A DNA stretch of 21,031 nucleotides from a virus, in IMG/VR virus record IMGVR_UViG_3300044998_001370, positions 1 to 21,031 of that record; one strand, 5' to 3'. The notes beneath the pieces are model-generated. The model did not search any database. It was not told the DNA's origin and saw only the letters and a program-made list of their open reading frames with translations. How positions within the stretch are numbered: the first letter of the stretch is position 1; each line of letters starts with the position of its first letter. Positions 9,115 through 15,968 of the stretch are shown piece by piece. Made by a program: the position numbers and the translations under genes.

Positions 9115-9330
9115 ATGCGAGAACAGCGAATCGAGATCGAGATCGATGAACACGGCCGGATCAAGGCCGACGCGCACGGCTTCACGGGTGATGCGTGCAT
9201 CAAGGACCTGGAGAAGATTCTCGCCGATTGCCCCGGCGCATTGGTAAGCGTCGACCGGAAACAGTCTGATCGGCCGACAAGTGCCACGACGTCCAATCAG
9301 GCCAACCTGAAGAGCGGAGGTAGGCCATGA
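9115..9330 (+). CDS. DUF2997 family small protein
   Basis: A 71-residue protein whose opening (IEIEIDEHGRIKADAHGFTG, then CIKDLEKIL) has the pattern of the DUF2997 family: a short beta-rich N terminus with a conserved Gly and Cys before a helix. The C-terminal 20 residues are polar and probably flexible. DUF2997 proteins have no established biochemical role. From general knowledge they often lie next to DUF1257 (Ycf35) genes, as here. The start is three bases after the previous stop and is preceded by AGAGG. The stop overlaps the DUF1257 start (ATGA). The single cysteine at the family's conserved position is worth noting because the operon ends with an iron-sulfur enzyme. Confidence 0.8.
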   Translation: MREQRIEIEIDEHGRIKADAHGFTGDACIKDLEKILADCPGALVSVDRKQSDRPTSATTSNQANLKSGGRP

Positions 9331-9821
9331 GCGCATACCTGCAACTCGCCACTCCAATGACCGATGCCGAGTGCCTTGTGGATGCCCTCGCTGACGTTGG
9401 CTTTGCACGTTCTATGGTGGAGATTCATGAACAGGCGGTGGCACTGGTTGGCTACGAGGGAGCCGCGCGAGAGCAGCAGGCCCACATCATCATCCGCCGC
9501 CAGCACGTCGGTAGCGGCTCAAACGATGTCGGATTCGTCCGGACACCGACCGGCTTTCGTTTGATCGTGAGCGGGTATGACCAGTCGCGCTTCGGTTCGG
9601 CGTGGCTGGCACGCTTGAGCAGCCGCTACGAAGTACATCAAATGGAGAAGGACCGTCGTCTGGCCGAGGAACAGCGCCGAGCCGCGGAGGAAGAACGGCG
9701 ACGTCTCGTCGAGGCGACCCGGTCGGCGGTGATCGAGAAGGCCAAGAACAGCGGGTATCGCATCGAGGAGCGCGTCGAGCAAGGCTGTGTCCGGCTGGTA
9801 CTCTCCAAGCGGGTTTATTGA
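9327..9821 (+). CDS. DUF1257 (Ycf35-like) protein
   Basis: A 164-residue protein fitting DUF1257, the family that includes cyanobacterial and plastid Ycf35. The N-terminal half (about 1-100) is a mixed alpha/beta domain containing DAECLVDALADVGF, a conserved-looking YDQSRFG segment and a following short helix. Residues 104-140 are a long charged helix, almost all Glu, Arg and Ala. The last 20 residues are beta-like (RVEQGCVRLVLSK). The family's function is unknown. A strong SD (GGAGGT, 9316-9321) lies six bases upstream, the best in the operon, suggesting that this protein is made at a higher rate. The start overlaps the DUF2997 stop and the stop overlaps the radical-SAM start (TGATG). Confidence 0.85.
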   Translation: MSAYLQLATPMTDAECLVDALADVGFARSMVEIHEQAVALVGYEGAAREQQAHIIIRRQHVGSGSNDVGFVRTPTGFRLIVSGYDQSRFGSAWLARLSSRYEVHQMEKDRRLAEEQRRAAEEERRRLVEATRSAVIEKAKNSGYRIEERVEQGCVRLVLSKRVY

Positions 9822-10426
9822 TGAGCACCTCGGGGACCATCAACGTGGCGCGATGGCTGTCGCGGAGCAGCGTTAACGGCCCCGGAGAACGCTTCGTTCT
9901 TTGGGTTCAAGGCTGCCCTCTGCACTGCCCGGGCTGCTGGAACCCGGACACATGGTCTCACGCTCCGCGCCGGTTGATGGCCGTTTCCGAGATCGCCGAC
10001 CTGATCTCCAAGAGCGGGCCAATTGACGGAGTCACGTTCACGGGTGGCGAGCCATTCGCTCAGGCGTGTGGCTTGGCCGTGCTGGCCGAGCACCTCCGTG
10101 GCACCGGCATGTCGCTCATGGCGTTTACGGGATACGAAATTGAAGAGCTCGTCGAAGCCGAGCAAAAGCGACTGCTCGGACTGCTGGACATCGTGGTGAC
10201 GGGAAGGTATGTGCGTGAACTGAGATCTGATGGATTGCTATGGCGGGGCTCGAGCAACCAGCGGGTTCATTTCCTAACGGAGCGCCATAGAGCGTGTGAG
10301 ACGACGAACGCGCATCGTCCTGTGGCAGAGATCGTGATACCGGACTCTGGCCCAAGCGTCGTGACAGGCTTCCCCGATTCCGGGTTGCTGCGTCGGCTCG
10401 GCGTGGCGTCGCGTGGGCATCCGTAG
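9821..10426 (+). CDS. Radical-SAM activase-like 4Fe-4S protein (NrdG-like)
   Basis: A 201-residue member of the small radical-SAM activating-enzyme group related to NrdG and PflA. The cluster-binding CxxxCxxC is intact as C32, C36 and C39 (GCPLHCPGCWN), and the GGEP motif that contacts S-adenosylmethionine is at 75-78. MAFTGYEIEEL and the later DIVVTGRYV follow the NrdG pattern. Such enzymes bind one 4Fe-4S cluster, cleave SAM to a 5'-deoxyadenosyl radical and usually generate a glycyl radical on a partner. No ribonucleotide reductase or other glycyl-radical enzyme is visible here, so the substrate may be another protein of the operon. ATG 9821 overlaps the DUF1257 stop by one base. The longer frame starting at 9602 would lie inside DUF1257 and is rejected. 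Confidence 0.9.
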   Translation: MSTSGTINVARWLSRSSVNGPGERFVLWVQGCPLHCPGCWNPDTWSHAPRRLMAVSEIADLISKSGPIDGVTFTGGEPFAQACGLAVLAEHLRGTGMSLMAFTGYEIEELVEAEQKRLLGLLDIVVTGRYVRELRSDGLLWRGSSNQRVHFLTERHRACETTNAHRPVAEIVIPDSGPSVVTGFPDSGLLRRLGVASRGHP

Positions 10427-10741
10427 GCCTCTCAAACACACGCGACGGCTTCGAGGCTTCGTTTCTGATTCTGGCGGCGTCTCCAAGCGCCAAGGGATCA
10501 TCGAAATCCAATGTCGCCGTATCGACGCCGAGGCGAGACTCGTGAATCTGCCTGCTGATTGCTCGATTTTCCACAGTCTCTCGGACACTCGACGATCAAC
10601 CCTGGGAGTCGTCACACGGCTCCTTCGGAGACACGCCACCATCGGAACCGTTTGCGTAGATGGTGGTTGACGCCCCGCTGGCGGGCGGCCCGACCCCATC
10701 GCTGACCCGCCCCCTGGGCGAGCCAACGCACGGATGCATCC
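10427..10741. other. Spacer between the seven-gene operon and the integration module
   Basis: About 315 bases with no supported gene. A + strand frame (10413-10670) and longer minus-strand frames cross it, but they read as basic Arg-rich chance ORFs without motifs. No intrinsic terminator with a U-tract and no clear promoter was found. Composition changes across this stretch from moderately to very GC-rich, which suggests a junction between DNA of different origin. It may hold an element boundary or a recombination site. Confidence 0.4.
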
Positions 10742-10981
10742 ATGCCGATCGACCTCGACGAAAGGGCCGAGCGCGATGACTTCGCGCTGCCCGACCTGCT
10801 GACCCCGGCCAAGCGGCTGCGGATCATCGCGGACATTCTGGCCGAGGGCGTGCGCCGGCGGCGCGAGGATGCCCGCCGCATGGGCGAGCCGGGTGACATT
10901 TCGCAGCATCCAGAAAGAGAGGATTCAGGACTTGAAGCCTCGGGACCGGTCCGCCTTGATCGTCCACTCCAGGGCGGTTGA
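10742..10981 (+). CDS. Small hypothetical protein of the recombinase module
   Basis: A 79-residue protein. Its first half (MPIDLDERAERDDFALPDLL, then a helical RLRIIADILAEGVRRRREDARR) looks like a genuine acidic-then-basic helical sequence. The C-terminal third is polar. I know no function for it, but small ORFs of this kind do occur ahead of DUF2924 and serine-recombinase genes in phage-like elements. There is no clear SD before the ATG. It lies 24 bases upstream of the DUF2924 gene in the same direction and is probably cotranscribed. Confidence is moderate because the protein is short and I cannot search for homologues. Confidence 0.6.
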   Translation: MPIDLDERAERDDFALPDLLTPAKRLRIIADILAEGVRRRREDARRMGEPGDISQHPEREDSGLEASGPVRLDRPLQGG

Positions 10982-11005
10982 CGCCTTGCGAACCGGAGAG
11001 TCCCG

Positions 11006-11533
11006 ATGATGCCACACCCTTCGCCCCCACCCGATAATCCCGCCACGGCCGCCCGAGCCCTCGCCAAGCTCACCGTTGCCGAACTGAGGCAGCGCTACGC
11101 CGAGGTCTTCGGCGAGCCGACGCGGACGAACCACAAGCAGTACCTCATCAAGCGGATCGTCTGGCGGACGCAGGCGCTCCGCGAGGGCGGTTTGTCGGAA
11201 CGGGCTCGGCGGCGGGCGCTCGAACTGGCCGACGACGCGGAGATCCGCCTGAGCGCCCCCCGGGCGATGGCACGCGGGCCGGGGACGACGGTGGCGGCGG
11301 CGTTCGACGCGGGCCGCCCGGCGTCGTTCCCGAAGCCCGGGGCCGTGATCCGCCGCGAGTACAAGGGACGGGCGGTCGTGGTGCGGGTGCTGCCGCGCGG
11401 GTTCGAGTACGAGGGCGAGGTGTACCGCTCGCTCACGGCGATCGCCCGAAAGATCACCGGGGCGCACTGGAACGGCGTGAGCTTCTTCGGCCTGCCGTCG
11501 GCACGCGGGAAGAAGGCGGAGGTTGAGGCATGA
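11006..11533 (+). CDS. DUF2924 domain protein
   Basis: A 175-residue basic protein fitting DUF2924. Residues 15-70 carry the family's start (LTVAELRQRYAEVFGEPTRT, then the helix HKQYLIKRIVWR). Residues about 105-170 carry the C-terminal part, with VIRREYKGRAVVVRVL, a YRSLTAIA helix and WNGVSFFGL. The C-terminal part resembles a small DNA-binding fold found beside phage recombinases. DUF2924 genes commonly sit immediately upstream of large serine recombinases, as here, so a role in recombination control is likely but unproven. A GGAGAG sequence (10994-10999) serves as SD, and a second in-frame ATG at 11009 is also possible. The stop overlaps the recombinase start (ATGA), implying coupled translation. 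Confidence 0.85.
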   Translation: MMPHPSPPPDNPATAARALAKLTVAELRQRYAEVFGEPTRTNHKQYLIKRIVWRTQALREGGLSERARRRALELADDAEIRLSAPRAMARGPGTTVAAAFDAGRPASFPKPGAVIRREYKGRAVVVRVLPRGFEYEGEVYRSLTAIARKITGAHWNGVSFFGLPSARGKKAEVEA

Positions 11534-13095
11534 GGAAGCAACCGGAGGCTAAGCCGAAGACGCGGGTGCAGTGCGCCATCTACACCCGCAAGAGCACCGA
11601 AGAGGGGCTCGAACAGGAGTTCAACTCGCTCGACGCGCAGCGCGAGAGCGCCGAGGCGTACATCGCCAGCCAGAAGGGCGAGGGCTGGGTCGCGCTCCCC
11701 GACCGCTACGACGATGGGGGCTTCACGGGCGGGAACATGGAGCGGCCGGCGGTGAAGCGTCTGATGGCGGACATCGAGTCCGGCAAGGTGGACTGCGTGG
11801 TCGTCTACAAGGTGGACCGCCTGAGCCGCTCTCTCATCGACTTTGCCCGCATGATGGAGGTGTTCGAGCGGAAGAAAGTCTCGTTCGTCTCCGTCACCCA
11901 GCAGTTCAACACGACGCAGTCGATGGGGCGGCTCACGCTGAACATCCTGCTCTCGTTCGCGCAGTTCGAGCGGGAGATCATCAGCGAACGCACGCGGGAC
12001 AAGATCGCGGCGGCCCGGCGCAAGGGGAAGTGGTCGGGCGGACGATCGATCCTCGGCTACGACGTGGACCCGGTGACGAAGAAGCTCGTGGTGAACCGCC
12101 AGGAGGCGGACCTAGTCCGCGAGATATTCCGGATGTACGTCGCCAAGCGGTCGCTGCTGGATGTCTGCCGCGATCTGAACCAGCGGGGCCTTCGGACCAA
12201 GGTCGTCCGCACCCGCAAGGGCCAGACGTACGGTGGGCGGGAGTGGGACAAGGCGGGGGTGTTGAAGGTGCTCGCCAACGTTCTGTACCGAGGGCGCGTC
12301 CGCTACAAGGCCGAGACGTTCCCCGGCGAGCACGAGGCGATCGTGCCCGACGACCTGTGGACGAAGGTTCATGAACGGCTGAGAACCAATGGCCGCTCGG
12401 GCGGCATGCACCTGCGCAACAAGTACGGGGCGCTCCTGAAGGGCCTGATCCACTGCGGTCCGTGCGGGCTCACGATGGGCCACACGATGACCAGCAAGAA
12501 CGGCGCGCGAATGTACCGCTACTACGTCTGCTACAAGGCGCAGAAGCAGGGATGGGACTCGTGCCCGTGCCGCTCGCTGCCCGCCGAGCAGATCGAGGGT
12601 TTCGTCGTCGAGCAGATCAAGCGTATCGGGAAGGACCCGGAGTTACTGTCGCTCACGCTGGCCAAGTGCCGGGAACAGATGACCGCGCAGCGGCTGGCCG
12701 CGGAGGGGGAACTGGCGGGAGTCGAGCGGGACCTGGCCCGCCTTCACGCCGATCTGGGCCGGACGGCGAGCGACGCCGCCCGCGACGCCCACGCGGCGGC
12801 CCGGCTGGCGGACCTCCACGAAATGGTGCGCGGGGCCGAGGAACGGGCGGCCACGCTCCGGCGAGCGATCGAGGAGGCGAGCGCGGACGGGATCACGAAA
12901 GCGGAGATAGACGCGGCGCTCGCCGAGTTCGACGGGGTCTGGTCGCGCCTATCGCCGAAGGAGCAGGCGAGGCTGATGCGGATGCTGGTCCAGCGGGTGG
13001 ACTACGACGCGACGAAGGGGTCGGTCTCCATCACGTTCCACCCGCTGGGCCTGCGATCCATCGGACAGCGCGGCGTTGAAGAGGAGGCGGCATGA
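11530..13095 (+). CDS. Large serine recombinase
   Basis: A 521-residue site-specific recombinase. The N-terminal resolvase domain has the catalytic serine in YTRKS (Ser22), then the conserved DRYDDGGFTGGNMERP, VVYKVDRLSRS and SFAQFEREIISERTRD elements through about residue 160. A recombinase domain follows (about 175-295), then a zinc ribbon in which CGPCG and the later CPC supply the metal-binding cysteines. The C-terminal 160 residues contain a coiled coil (ERDLARLHADLG region), typical of integrases that control excision direction. These enzymes integrate or excise DNA between attachment sites. The start overlaps the DUF2924 stop and the stop overlaps the next gene's start. It is probably the integrase of the element in this window. 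All expected catalytic and structural parts appear present. Confidence 0.95.
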   Translation: MRKQPEAKPKTRVQCAIYTRKSTEEGLEQEFNSLDAQRESAEAYIASQKGEGWVALPDRYDDGGFTGGNMERPAVKRLMADIESGKVDCVVVYKVDRLSRSLIDFARMMEVFERKKVSFVSVTQQFNTTQSMGRLTLNILLSFAQFEREIISERTRDKIAAARRKGKWSGGRSILGYDVDPVTKKLVVNRQEADLVREIFRMYVAKRSLLDVCRDLNQRGLRTKVVRTRKGQTYGGREWDKAGVLKVLANVLYRGRVRYKAETFPGEHEAIVPDDLWTKVHERLRTNGRSGGMHLRNKYGALLKGLIHCGPCGLTMGHTMTSKNGARMYRYYVCYKAQKQGWDSCPCRSLPAEQIEGFVVEQIKRIGKDPELLSLTLAKCREQMTAQRLAAEGELAGVERDLARLHADLGRTASDAARDAHAAARLADLHEMVRGAEERAATLRRAIEEASADGITKAEIDAALAEFDGVWSRLSPKEQARLMRMLVQRVDYDATKGSVSITFHPLGLRSIGQRGVEEEAA

Positions 13096-13520
13096 CCGAC
13101 GGCGTCACCATCGACTTCAAAGTCCACTTCACCACGGGTCAGTGCGGCACGCGCGTGATGCATGCGGGAGAACGTGCGACGCCGGCAGAGATGCCCGAAG
13201 GCCGCGTGCCGCGCATCTCGAAGTTGATGGCGCTGGCGATCCGCTTCGAGGAGCTGGTCCGCAGCGGCGAGGTGGCCGATTTCGCGGATATCGCCGAACT
13301 GGGCCACGTCACGCGGGCTCGCGTGAGCCAGATCGTCAACCTGCTGAACCTCGCGCCGGACATCCAGGAGGCGATCCTGTTCCTGCCGCGGGTGGCAGGG
13401 GAAGGGGGGACGGTGTCGGAGCGGCAGGTTCGAACGATCGCGGCGGAAGCAGATTGGGCCAGGCAACGCGAGTCGTGGCGCTCACTCGTCGGCTCTACAG
13501 CAGGTGGCCGAATTCGCTGA
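13092..13520 (+). CDS. ParB/KorB-like HTH protein
   Basis: A 142-residue protein with a helix-turn-helix at about residues 58-95: FADIAELGHVTRARVSQIVN followed by LLNLAPDIQEAIL. This matches the central HTH of ParB/KorB-type and related phage DNA-binding proteins. There is no N-terminal ParB nuclease domain, so partition activity is unlikely. A role as DNA-binding partner or directionality factor for the recombinase is plausible. The ATG overlaps the recombinase stop (ATGA), and the four genes from 10742 form one coupled unit. The 3' end overlaps the convergent PIN toxin gene by 26 bases, which is unusual. The true stop could be read through only if sequence errors are present. Confidence 0.8.
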   Translation: MTDGVTIDFKVHFTTGQCGTRVMHAGERATPAEMPEGRVPRISKLMALAIRFEELVRSGEVADFADIAELGHVTRARVSQIVNLLNLAPDIQEAILFLPRVAGEGGTVSERQVRTIAAEADWARQRESWRSLVGSTAGGRIR

Positions 13521-14064
13521 GGCGGGAGACCGTGTCAGGAAGGCGCTGCGCGGCCAGCGAGTCGAGGTACTCTTCGACAGACTTCGCCGGGTTGCGCAGC
13601 GCTTCCCGCTGGCGTTTTGCCGCGGAGCATACCGCGCCCGGGGCGAGGTCGATTAGGTGCGAGATGAACTCGTCGGGATGCTGGGCCTCAATGCCGAACC
13701 CGGCGATGTACGGGTTGGGAAAGTCCTTCAGGTTGAACGTGACGATGACATCGGCCCGGGCGCGGATCGCCGCCGCGACGACGTGGCGATCATTCGGGTC
13801 GGGCAGTTCCAGGCCGTTGATCAGCGGCTCGTATCCGACGACGAGGCAGTCCCGGACGTGGGAGTTCATGAGGTCGCGCGTGCGGTCGAGTTGGGCGCGC
13901 GACAGGTCGGGTCGGTCCTCGAGCAGCTTGCCGATCCACTCCTCGTGGATGCGGTCGGTCCAGCGAGCGCGGAACAGGTCGGTCAGCGCGATGCGCATGA
14001 GGAAGTCCCGGAGCGGAGCCGGGTACAGCACGCATGAGTCGTAGAGTGCTGTGAAGGTCGCCAT
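13495..14064 (-). CDS. PIN-domain ribonuclease toxin
   Basis: A 189-residue PIN-domain protein. The acidic metal-binding residues of the fold are visible: D9 (ALYDSCVLYP), E41/E42 (IHEEW), D92 (DPNDRHVV) and D114 in the region FNLKDFP. PIN toxins cleave RNA, commonly tRNA or mRNA, and are neutralised by a cognate antitoxin. It lies 34 bases downstream of an excisionase-like HTH gene on the same strand, the usual antitoxin-first order. The C-terminal 50 residues extend beyond the minimal PIN fold. Its 3' end overlaps the convergent HTH gene at 13495-13520. The PIN call is strong, and the toxin role is inferred from gene order. Confidence 0.87.
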   Translation of the reverse strand: MATFTALYDSCVLYPAPLRDFLMRIALTDLFRARWTDRIHEEWIGKLLEDRPDLSRAQLDRTRDLMNSHVRDCLVVGYEPLINGLELPDPNDRHVVAAAIRARADVIVTFNLKDFPNPYIAGFGIEAQHPDEFISHLIDLAPGAVCSAAKRQREALRNPAKSVEEYLDSLAAQRLPDTVSRLSEFGHLL

Positions 14065-14098
14065 CGCGCCGTCGCATCCTTGCCGGGTGGCCGGCGCA

Positions 14099-14566
14099 TC
14101 AGTAGCCCATACGGAGTTCCTGCGCCTGCTTCGTCAGCTCGTCGAGAGCCTCGTGGCGCTTGGCGTCCATCGCGTCCTTGTACCGCATGAGCTCGACGAA
14201 GAGTACACGCCGGTGGGTGCCGACCTTGCGGTAGTCGATCCTCCCGGCGTCAAGCTCCTTGACGAGGAACGGCCGCGAGACGCCCAGGAGGTCGGCGGCC
14301 TGCTGCGTGGTCAGTTCGGCGTGGATCGGCATGAGCGTCACGGCGTTGCCCTCGGCCATCTGCGTCAGCAGGTGGACCAGCAGCTGGACGGCGGCGGCGG
14401 GAAGCAGGATGTCGGGGCCGTCACCGTCTGTGATCCGGACCCGAAGGTCCTGCTTGGCGTACGGCGAGAGCCTCCGGCTGGACTCCCGGGCAAGCCGGGA
14501 CTCGTGGTCGGTCGGTGCGACCGGGCCGATCCGGGCGTTTCGGGGTGGCAGGGCGGTAGTCGACAT
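14099..14566 (-). CDS. Excisionase-family HTH antitoxin
   Basis: A 155-residue protein with a MerR/excisionase-type (HTH_17) helix-turn-helix near the C-terminal half: LTTQQAADLLGVSRPFLVKE, then IDYRKVGTHRRVLF. Proteins of this kind pair with downstream PIN toxins, binding the toxin and repressing the shared promoter. The N-terminal half is charged. I chose the ATG at 14566 because GAGAGGA lies just before it. An in-frame ATG at 14602 would add twelve residues, and the frame is open further upstream without good reason to extend it. The PIN gene follows after 34 bases. An imperfect dyad at 14585-14600 could be the autoregulatory site. Confidence 0.83.
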   Translation of the reverse strand: MSTTALPPRNARIGPVAPTDHESRLARESSRRLSPYAKQDLRVRITDGDGPDILLPAAAVQLLVHLLTQMAEGNAVTLMPIHAELTTQQAADLLGVSRPFLVKELDAGRIDYRKVGTHRRVLFVELMRYKDAMDAKRHEALDELTKQAQELRMGY

Positions 14567-14584
14567 GGGTGGGTCCTCTCCAGT

Positions 14585-14600
14585 GGACAGTCTATCGTCC
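14585..14600. promoter_or_regulatory. Imperfect dyad upstream of the toxin-antitoxin pair
   Basis: GGACAGTCTATCGTCC has four-base perfect arms (GGAC/GTCC) and partial pairing inside. It lies directly upstream of the antitoxin start, where antitoxins usually bind to repress their own operon. Calling it an operator is inference from position and symmetry. The sequence is short enough to occur by chance. Confidence 0.3.
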
Positions 14601-14771
14601 ATCTGCAATAATCGCAACCAGTGCAATCTACGAATCTCGACCGGGTTCGGTTCGGTCCGGCCGGAAAGGACCGTCACCACCCCGTCTCGCAGGCAGTTCT
14701 CGGGCCCTGAGCAGGCAGAGGAGCACCACATCTCGGGCAGGGCATGCCTGAGCGACCCCAGGAGTAGAGCG

Positions 14772-15968
14772 ATGGCCGATCCCTTCCGACCCCGGTTTCT
14801 CACGCCCTCCAGCCTCCGCGACATCGACAGGCCGGGCCTGTTCCGCCTGCTCGGGCCCTACCTGGAGTGGTTCGCGGCCCAAGGCCTGAAGATCCGAAGC
14901 GAGCGCGACCTCGACAGCGAGGTGTTCGACCGCCTCTCGCTCGTCGTCATGGCGGGGACGAACCTGCCCCCCGGCTTGCCCGAGATGCTCGTGCTGCTGG
15001 GGGATGTGTCCAAGCCGGAGATGCACGATCGCCTCGTATCGCTCGCCGGGCGCGCGAAACTCAAGGCGGACCCGAAGGACCCGACCGCCGACCTCGCCGT
15101 TCGCATCTTCCTGAAGGCGCCGAATCTCCTCGAGGACCTCCACGTTGAACTGGCCTCGCTTCGGCCGCGGCGGATCTGCCGCTACCTCGCCGTGAAGAAG
15201 GCCATCCCCAAGTTGCCCAAGGACTGGAAGAAGCGGTGCTCCCTGGTTGAGGCAAGCCTCCTCCGGGACTTCCAGAAGCGACACCGAGGCGGCGGCACAA
15301 GGGTGCATGCTTTCCCGGAAGGCGATGGACTACGGCTGATGATTCGCCGCGGGGACACGCTTCGGACCCAGCCCGTGATCGACGACCAGAACGAATCACG
15401 GCGGCTGGTGCTTCGGCCCGAATTGTACGACGTGGTCCGGTACGATCCGCGTCACGGGGATCTCTTGGTCAACGCCCGGGCGCAGGGGGACGTGCGCGCC
15501 TACTGCCACTACATCGGCCTACACATCTTCAACAACCAGGCCCTGTTCGATTCCTTCGAGCCGCCGCCGCGGTACTCGCTCGAGCCGATCCGTGCTATGG
15601 GCCAGGCAGTTTTGGATCGGGGCGGATTCGAGGAGATCGAGGAAGTGAGCCTGGTCACGCTCGACCTCGTGCATCCGGCGCTCGATCATGTTGAGGTGCG
15701 CCTGGGGCCGGACGACGTGTTCACCGCGCTTCAACTCGTCGGGAATCGCATCGACGACTCGGCGGTCATGATGCGGGCCAAGCTCTGTTTCAAGCTCGTC
15801 GGCGAGAAGCGTACTCGGCCTGTCTTGCTCGAGCCTCCGATCAAAGCGACATACGAGCACGACGATGCGGCCGAGGTCATCGAGCTGTTCCTGGAGGATC
15901 GGAAGTTCCTCATGACGCGAACGGAGTCCCTGAATGCCGTCGCCCAGACGCTCTTTGCTGTGTCTTGA
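14772..15968 (+). CDS. Unknown 398-residue protein, first of a coupled pair
   Basis: A 398-residue soluble-looking protein that I do not recognise. The N terminus (SLRDIDRPGLFRLLGPYLEW) is helical. A basic helical region lies near 130-175 (PKLPKDWKKRCSLVEASLL), and a beta-rich section follows. There is no signal peptide, membrane segment or nucleotide-binding motif. The frame is open upstream to 14259 but crosses the antisense antitoxin gene. ATG 14772 is preferred because AGGAG (14760-14764) lies seven bases before it. The following gene starts inside its 3' end (35-base overlap), so the two are probably translated together and may act as partners. The position next to a toxin-antitoxin pair in a mobile region suggests a cargo or defence role, but no function is claimed. 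Confidence 0.83.
   Translation: MADPFRPRFLTPSSLRDIDRPGLFRLLGPYLEWFAAQGLKIRSERDLDSEVFDRLSLVVMAGTNLPPGLPEMLVLLGDVSKPEMHDRLVSLAGRAKLKADPKDPTADLAVRIFLKAPNLLEDLHVELASLRPRRICRYLAVKKAIPKLPKDWKKRCSLVEASLLRDFQKRHRGGGTRVHAFPEGDGLRLMIRRGDTLRTQPVIDDQNESRRLVLRPELYDVVRYDPRHGDLLVNARAQGDVRAYCHYIGLHIFNNQALFDSFEPPPRYSLEPIRAMGQAVLDRGGFEEIEEVSLVTLDLVHPALDHVEVRLGPDDVFTALQLVGNRIDDSAVMMRAKLCFKLVGEKRTRPVLLEPPIKATYEHDDAAEVIELFLEDRKFLMTRTESLNAVAQTLFAVS

Noticed and set aside
508-10426. Assignment to a named defence system such as DISARM, Mokosh or Druantia
   Set aside because: Single parts (helicase, PLD-like fold) recall these systems, but their defining genes are absent and the Ycf46, DUF2997, DUF1257 and radical-SAM genes do not belong to them.
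9821-10426. Anaerobic ribonucleotide reductase operon
   Set aside because: Only the activase-like protein is present; no NrdD-like large subunit or glycyl-radical motif is found nearby.
10413-10670. 85-residue + strand ORF in the spacer
   Set aside because: It begins inside the radical-SAM gene in another frame, has no SD and gives a basic Arg-rich sequence without a domain.
13076-14044. 322-residue + strand ORF
   Set aside because: It crosses the HTH gene in another frame and the PIN gene in antisense, and its protein is low-complexity.
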